Source: an uncultured Fusobacterium sp. (GTDB lineage: Bacteria > Fusobacteriota > Fusobacteriia > Fusobacteriales > Fusobacteriaceae). Taken from it: 10,529 bases of DNA. The stretch lies in assembly GCA_900545035.1 (NCBI GenBank), contig UQXM01000058.1, forward strand, positions 1 through 10,529. Direction: 5' to 3'. Below the pieces are notes generated by a model. It ran no database searches. It was given only the letters and a program-made list of their open reading frames with translations, and had not been told where the DNA came from. Positions 6,801 through 10,529 of the stretch are shown in pieces. Numbering within the stretch: the stretch's first letter is position 1; each line of letters begins with the position of its first letter. A program made the position numbers and the translations under genes.

Positions 6801-8237
6801 AAAGTTCCTGATATAGACCTTAACTTCTCGGGAGAATATCAGTCTGAAATTCACAGATACTGTGAAGAACTTTTCGGAAAATCCAATGTGTTTAAGGCAG
6901 GAACTATTTCTACTCTTGCAGAGAAAAACGCAATCGGTTATGTAAAAAAATATTATGAAGACAATAATATTCATGCCAGTAAGGCAGAAATAATCAGAAA
7001 AGCTGCAAAATGTGAAGGAGCTAAAAAAACAACAGGGCAACATCCGGGAGGAATGGTAATTGTTCCGGGAGAAAAATCTGTTTTTGATTTCTGTCCGATA
7101 CAACATCCTGCAAATGATATGAACAATGATTCTATTACTACTCACTTTGATTACCATGTAATGGATGAACAATTGGTAAAACTTGATGTATTGGGACACG
7201 ATGATCCTACGACAATAAAAATGCTTCAAGAATACACAGGAGTAAATATTTATGATATTCCTATTGCTGACCCGGATACTCTTAAAATTTTCTCAGGAAC
7301 AGAGATTTTGGGAGTTACTCCCGAACAGATTGATTCCACAGTGGGAACTTTCGGAGTACCTGAATTTGGAACATCTTTCGTAAGACAGATGCTTGTGGAC
7401 ACACTGCCGAAAACTTTTGCAGAACTTGTAAGAATTTCGGGACTTTCTCACGGAACAGATGTTTGGCTTAATAATGCTCAGGAATTTGTAAGAAGCGGAG
7501 AGGCAACACTTTCTGATATTATTACAGTTCGTGATGATATTATGAACTATCTGATTGCACAAGGGCTTGATAAGGGAAAAGCTTTCAAAATAATGGAATT
7601 TGTCAGAAAAGGAAAACCTTCAAAAGAGCCTGAACAATGGGAAGAATATTCAAATCTGATGAAAGAACATCATATTAAAGAATGGTATATTGAATCTTGT
7701 AAGAGAATAAAATATATGTTTCCTAAAGGACATGCTGTTGCTTATGTTATGATGGCTATGAGAATAGCATATTTCAAAGTTCATTATCCTTTGGCATTCT
7801 ATGCGGCATATCTGACAAGAAAAATAGAAGATTTTGATTTTGAAATTATGGGAAATGAAACATCTCTGAAAGAAAAAATGAGTGAACTTAAAAAAGAAAT
7901 AAAACTTGATGTTAAAAAGAAAACTCAGCTTGCTCTTTGTGAAATAATTACAGAGATGCATGCAAGAGGAATTGAATTTTTGGGAATAGACCTTTATAAA
8001 TCCGAAGGATTTAAATTTACTATTGAGGACGGGAAAATAAGAGTTCCTCTTATGGGAATTGCAGGACTTGGAGGAGCTGTTATAGAAAATCTTTTAAGAG
8101 AGAGAGAACTGGGAAGTTTTCTTTCATATGAAGATTTGAAAAGAAGAACAAAAATGTCTTCAACAATAATCGAAAAACTGAAAAGTTTAGAAGCGATTAA
8201 AGGACTGAACGACACAAATCAGATTACATTATTCTAA
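3897..8237 (+). CDS. polC: DNA polymerase III alpha subunit, PolC type (with proofreading exonuclease)
   Basis: PolC is the leading replicase of low-GC bacteria, combining polymerase and 3'-5' exonuclease. At 1446 aa it is full length. In order: N-terminal domain; Asn/Gln/Ser-rich linker (about 185-210); OB fold (about 230-330); PHP half 1 with H336-T-H338; DEDDh exonuclease with D424-L-E426, H504-N-A-R-F-D509 and H563-R-A-V-D-D568; PHP half 2 ending D741-V-H743; G890SRGSVGSS; zinc-type cysteines C918, C923, C943, C946; palm D972-I-D974 and D1097 in KLDVLGHDDP; then GVTPEQI and GLSHGTDVWL in the fingers. The C-terminal QITLF is a beta-clamp-binding motif. Two conserved positions are changed: PHP ITDH is ITDY (Tyr370) and exonuclease DxETTG is DLETFG (Phe428). 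GGAGG (3883-3887) lies 9 nt before the ATG. The gene follows the methyltransferase by 56 nt and the transporter follows it closely. Confidence 0.98.
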   Translation: MGKKVTIKTRPDFFKNAGAENLKVKEITFDERVKKLKIACTLGGACYICETDKVCDDLHKKFGDSLSIEFEIEYENSEITRNDLLQITEKVINELKKKNAVSRSFLYLYRIKVEDRKIFIELKNELAIETLYESRINLKLETLLNEYGIRGFEIHFIPGDFSKELEAVESKLDEVMIDLSRKMDEEQQKNAENSSHQNNSNNSQQGKTYTAVSSRKTKDIKGTPVPLKEFGEIYENDVCVLQGEVFNIDVKELKTGNTLYTIRITDNINSVTTKMFAKGQEKIDVKVGDFIKVNGRKQIDKFDDNEEILMLSSINKLDWEKPVKHDSAPEKMAELHTHSKMSEMVGVTEIKDLIKRAKSYGHTSMAITDYSVVHTFPFAYKETKKDENFKVILGCEMYMVDDEKPMVKNPKDILIEDETYIVFDLETFGLNSHEHPIIEIGAIKVQGTRIVDSFSQLINPKMPIPQKIQEITNITNAMVADMPPIEEVLPKFMEFVGDATMVAHNARFDMSFIRRDCKKILGIDYNPTVIDTLQMARDVMPELKGYGLGSLTKKLGVALENHHRAVDDSQATAGMFIIFLEKYLEKGITNLKDINGGFPLNIQKQDTSNVIVLVKNLTGLKNMYQLVSIAHKDNFGNKKPRVTRSDLKRLREGLIIGVSNTVHFMNTSELVLDYLDYNFNEVEKAVEFYDYVELLPKSAYSEFIDKDGTNRLSSEKAVEKMNKYFYDLCKSKNILVTASSDVHYLDKEEKDIRSILLYGSGNVFKAEQYMTDNGFYFRTTDEMLDEFSYLGEKAAKEIVVENTNKISDMTEKVQPIPSGFYPPHLDNAEETVRSMTYEKAYRIYGDPLPEVVSARLERELNAIIGNGFSVLYLSAQKLVKKSLDNGYLVGSRGSVGSSLVAYMMGITEVNALYPHYICDNPECKYSEFTDQPGAGVDLPEKICPKCGRPLRRDGHSIPFEVFMGFNGDKVPDIDLNFSGEYQSEIHRYCEELFGKSNVFKAGTISTLAEKNAIGYVKKYYEDNNIHASKAEIIRKAAKCEGAKKTTGQHPGGMVIVPGEKSVFDFCPIQHPANDMNNDSITTHFDYHVMDEQLVKLDVLGHDDPTTIKMLQEYTGVNIYDIPIADPDTLKIFSGTEILGVTPEQIDSTVGTFGVPEFGTSFVRQMLVDTLPKTFAELVRISGLSHGTDVWLNNAQEFVRSGEATLSDIITVRDDIMNYLIAQGLDKGKAFKIMEFVRKGKPSKEPEQWEEYSNLMKEHHIKEWYIESCKRIKYMFPKGHAVAYVMMAMRIAYFKVHYPLAFYAAYLTRKIEDFDFEIMGNETSLKEKMSELKKEIKLDVKKKTQLALCEIITEMHARGIEFLGIDLYKSEGFKFTIEDGKIRVPLMGIAGLGGAVIENLLRERELGSFLSYEDLKRRTKMSSTIIEKLKSLEAIKGLNDTNQITLF

Positions 8238-8256
8238 ACTTTGGAGGCATTGATTG

Positions 8257-9189
8257 ATGTTATTAAATAAAATAAAAAAAATGGATAAAAAATATACAGG
8301 TACTTTTTTGGTGTGCTTTGCAGCTTCTTTATGGGGTTTTGATGCAATAGTTTTAACACCGAGACTGTATCATTTGAAAGTACCTTTTGTGGTATTTGCT
8401 GTTCACTGTCTGCCTTTTCTTGTGATGAGTATTTTTATAGGAAAGAGGGAGATGAAAAATATTGCAGCTCTGCCGAAAAAAGATATTATGTTTTATTTTC
8501 TTGTGGCTCTTTTCGGAGGATGTGTGGGAACTCTTTCTATTGTGAAATCGTTGTTTCTGGTAAATTTCCAGCATCTTACGGTTGTAACACTTTTACAGAA
8601 AGCACAGCCTATATTTGCTCTTATTTTGGCAAGAATAATTCTGAAAGAAAAACTCGGAAAAAATTTTTTGAATTGGGTTATATTTGCTCTTTTCGGAGGC
8701 TATATAATGACATTTGAATTTACTCTGCCTCAAATGGCACAGGTAAGTTCCGGAAATATTTTTAAAGCTACAATGTTTGCACTTCTTGCAGCTTTTTCTT
8801 TTGGAAGTGCCACTGTATTCGGAAAAAGAATTTTGACTCATTCAAGTTTTGTAACAGCTCTTTATACAAGATATTTTTTTACAACTATGATAACTTTGTG
8901 TATAGTTCTTGCAAACAATCAGCTTGGGGAAATTTTTAATGTAACACCTTTTGAATTTATGATATTCTGCATAATTGGTATTACAAGCGGAAGCGGAGCA
9001 ATTCTTTTGTATTACAGAGGTCTTAGATATATAGATGCGAGTGTTGCCACAATCTGTGAACTGTCTTTTCCAATTTCATCTGTGGTGTTTGATTATATTT
9101 TTAACGGAAGACTTCTTACACCTGTACAGTTTATGGGAGCTGCCTGTCTTGTCTTTGCAATATTGAAGATAAGTAAAAATCAAAAATAA
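8257..9189 (+). CDS. DMT-superfamily EamA-type transporter (substrate unknown)
   Basis: This 310-aa membrane protein has about ten predicted hydrophobic helices in two EamA repeats (roughly residues 12-150 and 165-305). Repeat 1 begins GTFLVCFAASLWGFDAIV and closes with the typical TVVTLLQKAQPIFALILARIILKEKLG. Repeat 2 begins FALLAAFSFGSATVFGKRIL and closes with ATICELSFPISSVVFDYIF before a short basic C-terminus. Family members export or import metabolites, amino acids or nucleotide sugars; the substrate cannot be read from the sequence. The ATG at 8257 is preferred, 9 nt after GGAGG (8243-8247); a TTG one codon earlier is the only rival. The gene begins 19 nt after the polC stop and shares its CTT-rich codon use, so it is likely the last gene of the polC transcript. 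A strong terminator follows. Confidence 0.9.
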   Translation: MLLNKIKKMDKKYTGTFLVCFAASLWGFDAIVLTPRLYHLKVPFVVFAVHCLPFLVMSIFIGKREMKNIAALPKKDIMFYFLVALFGGCVGTLSIVKSLFLVNFQHLTVVTLLQKAQPIFALILARIILKEKLGKNFLNWVIFALFGGYIMTFEFTLPQMAQVSSGNIFKATMFALLAAFSFGSATVFGKRILTHSSFVTALYTRYFFTTMITLCIVLANNQLGEIFNVTPFEFMIFCIIGITSGSGAILLYYRGLRYIDASVATICELSFPISSVVFDYIFNGRLLTPVQFMGAACLVFAILKISKNQK

Positions 9190-9257
9190 TAAAAATAAAA
9201 AAGGAGATATTACAAAATTAACAATAAAACTTTGTAATACTCCTATTTTTATTTTTT
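9190..9257 (+). terminator. Strong intrinsic terminator after the transporter, probably bidirectional
   Basis: GGAG (9203-9206) plus TATTACAAA (9208-9216) pair with TTTGTAATA (9231-9239) plus CTCC (9240-9243): 13 base pairs with one bulged A and a 14-nt loop. The stem is followed by a T-rich run (TATTTTTATTTTTT) and preceded by a matching A-rich run, so it should work in both orientations. It ends the plus-strand operon and would also stop minus-strand transcripts entering from the transposase remnant. Confidence 0.85.
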
Positions 9258-9263
9258 AGGAAA

Positions 9264-9686
9264 GTATATGTTTTTAAAACTAAAAAATGAACTTCATTTA
9301 AAAAAGTAAAGTAATATATTTCTTCAAAAGGTCTGCTTTGCCATTCCTTGATTAAAGAAATAATTTTATTTGCAATTTCTGCTGAAAAATCTACATTATA
9401 AATCTTTTAAATATTTTGGAATTATTTTAGGTTTAAACTTACTATTTGTATTGTGTGAAATATCAAGTTTTATTTCTTTAATAGAAGATTTAACTTTTTT
9501 AAAGTATCTATTTCTGGAATTATTATTATCTTCTTTTTTCTATACTTTTCATACTATAATTGAGCATCTAATTCTGCTTCAAGTGTTTCTTGTATAAACT
9601 CTTTTATCAAATCTTTAACAGGATTTTTTAATATCAGTAGCAAAGTTGAAGTTTCTTTTAATAAGTTCTTTTAGTAATAAAGACAT
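9264..9686 (-). pseudogene. Decayed IS256/Mutator-family transposase remnant
   Basis: Read on the minus strand, the start is intact: ATG at 9686-9684 with GGGAG about 6 nt upstream, beginning MSLLLKELIKRNF, then stop at 9617-9615. One frame over, NPVKDLIKEFIQETLEAELD is a typical IS256-family N-terminal segment, ended by TAG (9556-9554) where the family has Gly before Tyr (YEKY follows). From 9530 a third frame gives DNNNSRNRYFKKVKSS, then KEIKLDISHN and FKPKIIPKYLKDL, matching the conserved NSRNGY...K-S-P/S region. At about 9403 the frame shifts again to VDFSAEIANKIISLIKEWQS and RPFEEIYYF, skipping about 25-30 residues normally found between. Sequence fades soon after FLNEVHF, where the family has the first catalytic Asp (F-M-D-A-I-H); here it is Asn. 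The rest of the DDE domain is absent. It cannot encode an active transposase. Confidence 0.8.
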
Positions 9687-9696
9687 AAAAAACTCC

Positions 9697-9739
9697 CTTG
9701 ATATTAATTAAATTATCTATGTAATTAATTAGTAATCAA
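9697..9739. repeat. AT-rich inverted repeat just upstream of the transposase remnant
   Basis: CTTGAT (9697-9702) plus ATTAATTA pair with TAATTAAT plus ATCAAG (ending 9739), with a five-base bulge (TAGTA) on the right arm and an 11-base loop. It lies between the transposase ribosome binding site and a possible element end. It may belong to the element's leader, where IS256-type elements can carry structure that limits read-through, or may be a chance feature of AT-rich DNA. Confidence 0.4.
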
Positions 9740-9751
9740 GAGAGATTTTTA

Positions 9752-9777
9752 TTTACACAAAATTTATTATACTATTT
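9752..9777. mobile_element. Possible terminal inverted repeat of the decayed IS256-type element
   Basis: TTTACACAA followed by TTATTATACT resembles the outer end known for IS256-family elements, whose tips read like TTTTACACAA...TTATAC in this orientation (from memory). It lies upstream of the remnant's start codon, where the end should be. The matching repeat at the other end is not recognisable, consistent with loss of the element's 3' half, so this cannot be confirmed internally. Confidence 0.3.
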
Positions 9778-9985
9778 AAACTTTTTATTTCTAATTCAAT
9801 ATAAAAAGTAAAATTCATAATCTTTACTTAAATGCCTAAAAAATATTTACAAATCCATATACTCTCCATCTTAGTTGCCTAATATTTTGGATGTAGTACA
9901 AATTAGTGTTAAATTATTAAAGAATAAAAACTTTCTTCTTTATACGAACTATTTATAAAATGTAATAGTTTTTATTTTAAAATCA
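9778..9985. other. Gene-free AT-rich spacer between IS remnant and Rid-family gene
   Basis: I see no coding region here on either strand. The stretch contains a perfect 9-bp inverted repeat, ACTTTTTAT (9780-9788) against ATAAAAAGT (9801-9809), and a short direct repeat TGCCTAA (9833-9839 and 9876-9882). Both could be chance in such AT-rich DNA. It probably represents non-coding debris beside the insertion element. Confidence 0.5.
9923..9976 (-). terminator. Weak candidate terminator of the Rid-family gene
   Basis: AATAAAAACT (9923-9932) and AGTTTTTATT (9967-9976) are perfectly complementary over 10 bp, with a smaller TTTATA/TATAAA pairing inside the loop. On the minus strand this lies about 10 nt after the Rid-family stop codon and is followed by a T-rich run. 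The stem is almost pure A-T with a long loop, so termination would be inefficient. Confidence 0.3.
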
Positions 9986-10462
9986 TTAAAAATAATTTTC
10001 ATTTAATTCAACAACAACTTCAATTTCAACTGGAATATTCCAAGGTAATGCTGCAACACCTATGGCAGATCTTGCAGGAAGTCCTTTTTCTTCACCAAAA
10101 ATATCTTTTAAAAGTTGTGAAGCTCCATTGATTACTTGTGGATGTTCATAAAAATCTGGAGCACTCGCAACAAATCCTAATAATTTAACAAATTGTTTTA
10201 TTTTATTTAAATCTCCTAATTCATGATGTAAATTTGATAAAATATTTATCATACAACGACGTGCTGCTTCTTGTCCTTCTTCTATTGTATATTCTGCTCC
10301 TAATTCCCCCGCCATATTCTCATTTACCGCATTATGTGGGGCCGTACCTGAAACTTGAAGTAAATTTTTTCCATATGGTTTTATTAATGTATAAATTCCT
10401 CCTTTTGGTGTAGGATCTAATAATTTTATTCCTAACTTTTCTAAATTTTCATATACGTCCAT
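9986..10462 (-). CDS. Rid-family (YjgF/YER057c/UK114) protein, putative enamine/imine deaminase
   Basis: Rid proteins are cytoplasmic trimers; the best known, RidA, hydrolyses reactive enamine/imine intermediates from PLP enzymes such as threonine dehydratase. At 158 aa this belongs to the longer subgroup (about 150-160 aa; RidA is about 128). Visible features are LLQVSGTAP (34-42), EGQEAARRCMINILSNL (62-78), VKLLGFVASAPDF (92-104), HPQVINGASQLLKDIFGE (107-124) and ARSAIGVAALPWNIPVEIEVVVEL (130-153). Arg131 corresponds to the catalytic Arg105 of RidA and Glu148 to its Glu120 (alignment from memory). The start at 10462 is set by GGAGG (10472-10468 on this strand), 5 nt upstream; an ATG at 10474 overlaps that site. 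Codon use differs from the operon: 16 of 19 leucines are TTA, glutamine is always CAA, and CGT arginines occur. It lies beside the insertion-element scar. The exact substrate is unknown. Confidence 0.9.
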   Translation of the reverse strand: MDVYENLEKLGIKLLDPTPKGGIYTLIKPYGKNLLQVSGTAPHNAVNENMAGELGAEYTIEEGQEAARRCMINILSNLHHELGDLNKIKQFVKLLGFVASAPDFYEHPQVINGASQLLKDIFGEEKGLPARSAIGVAALPWNIPVEIEVVVELNENYF

Positions 10463-10486
10463 TTTAACCTCCATATTATAAATTTA

Positions 10487-10529
10487 TTAGATATTTTCTA
10501 GAATAATTTTTTTTATTTTTTCTTCATTA
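10487..10529 (-). CDS. Possible C-terminal end of an upstream gene (partial)
   Basis: Reading leftward from the window edge, one frame gives the tail NEEKIKKIILENI followed by TAA (10489-10487), 24 nt before the Rid-family start. A charged, amphipathic ending like this is common in low-GC proteins, and no convincing promoter with a usable leader lies between, so the Rid gene may be cotranscribed with it. Thirteen codons are too few for identification, and other frames also close nearby. Confidence 0.3.
   Translation of the reverse strand, partial: NEEKIKKIILENI

Noticed and set aside
6762..7229. Long minus-strand open frames inside polC and other genes
   Set aside because: They are antisense shadows of well-supported coding genes, lack ribosome binding sites, and have Cys/Phe/Ser-rich products with no recognisable domains.
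9370..9597. Plus-strand 75-codon open frame with a hydrophobic product
   Set aside because: It starts at a TTG without a good ribosome binding site and lies antisense to the transposase remnant, whose minus-strand segments match a known family. Its hydrophobicity is a by-product of T-rich DNA.
9833..9882. Direct repeat TGCCTAA (two copies)
   Set aside because: Only seven bases, two copies and no conserved spacer pattern; not a CRISPR array, and probably chance in AT-rich DNA.
10463..10474. Upstream ATG of the Rid-family gene (adds MEVK)
   Set aside because: The GGAGG that serves as ribosome binding site for the ATG at 10462 lies within these codons, so the downstream start is favoured.
10475..10480. 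TATAAT on the minus strand just before the Rid-family gene
   Set aside because: A transcript starting 6-7 nt downstream would begin within the ribosome binding site, so it is unlikely to be the working promoter.

Overview
The window is AT-rich chromosomal DNA from what looks like a member of the Fusobacteriota. Pointers are the very low GC, near-exclusive AGA for arginine, strong Shine-Dalgarno sites, a Gram-positive-type PolC replicase, and a small DUF4911-like gene among RNA-maturation genes. The phylum is an inference and the genus cannot be fixed from the sequence.

Positions 41-9189 hold nine genes, all on the plus strand and tightly packed. They are rsmA (16S rRNA dimethyltransferase), a small DUF4911-like protein, a KhpA-type KH-domain RNA-binding protein, rimM (30S maturation), trmD (tRNA m1G37 methyltransferase), a gamma-carbonic-anhydrase-like hexapeptide protein, a second SPOUT-like RNA methyltransferase, polC (replicative DNA polymerase III alpha) and an EamA/DMT-type membrane transporter. 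An imperfect stem-loop with an extended -10 sequence separates rsmA from the next gene. From 931 on, gaps are short or negative (trmD overlaps the next gene by 11 nt), so this looks like one RNA-modification and ribosome-maturation operon that runs on into polC. The usual partners of khpA-rimM-trmD, rpsP and rplS, are not in this window. A strong intrinsic terminator at 9203-9257 closes the block.

Positions 9258-9985 have no intact gene. On the minus strand, 9264-9686 is a decayed IS256/Mutator-family transposase. It keeps its ribosome binding site and start codon, then carries an in-frame stop, frameshifts, an internal deletion and a 3' truncation. AT-rich hairpins follow, one of them a possible remnant of the element's terminal end.

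On the minus strand, 9986-10462 is an intact Rid-family (YjgF/YER057c/UK114) protein, perhaps preceded by the last codons of another gene at the right edge. Its codon use differs sharply from the operon: 16 of 19 leucines are TTA, against 1 of 21 in trmD. The right 1.2 kb therefore looks like a separate, possibly acquired, segment joined near the transposase remnant.

I see no clearly new multi-gene system. The best leads are the unusual residues in the PolC PHP and exonuclease motifs, the two poorly characterised RNA-linked genes (DUF4911-like and the second SPOUT-like protein), and the transposase scar with its codon-use boundary.
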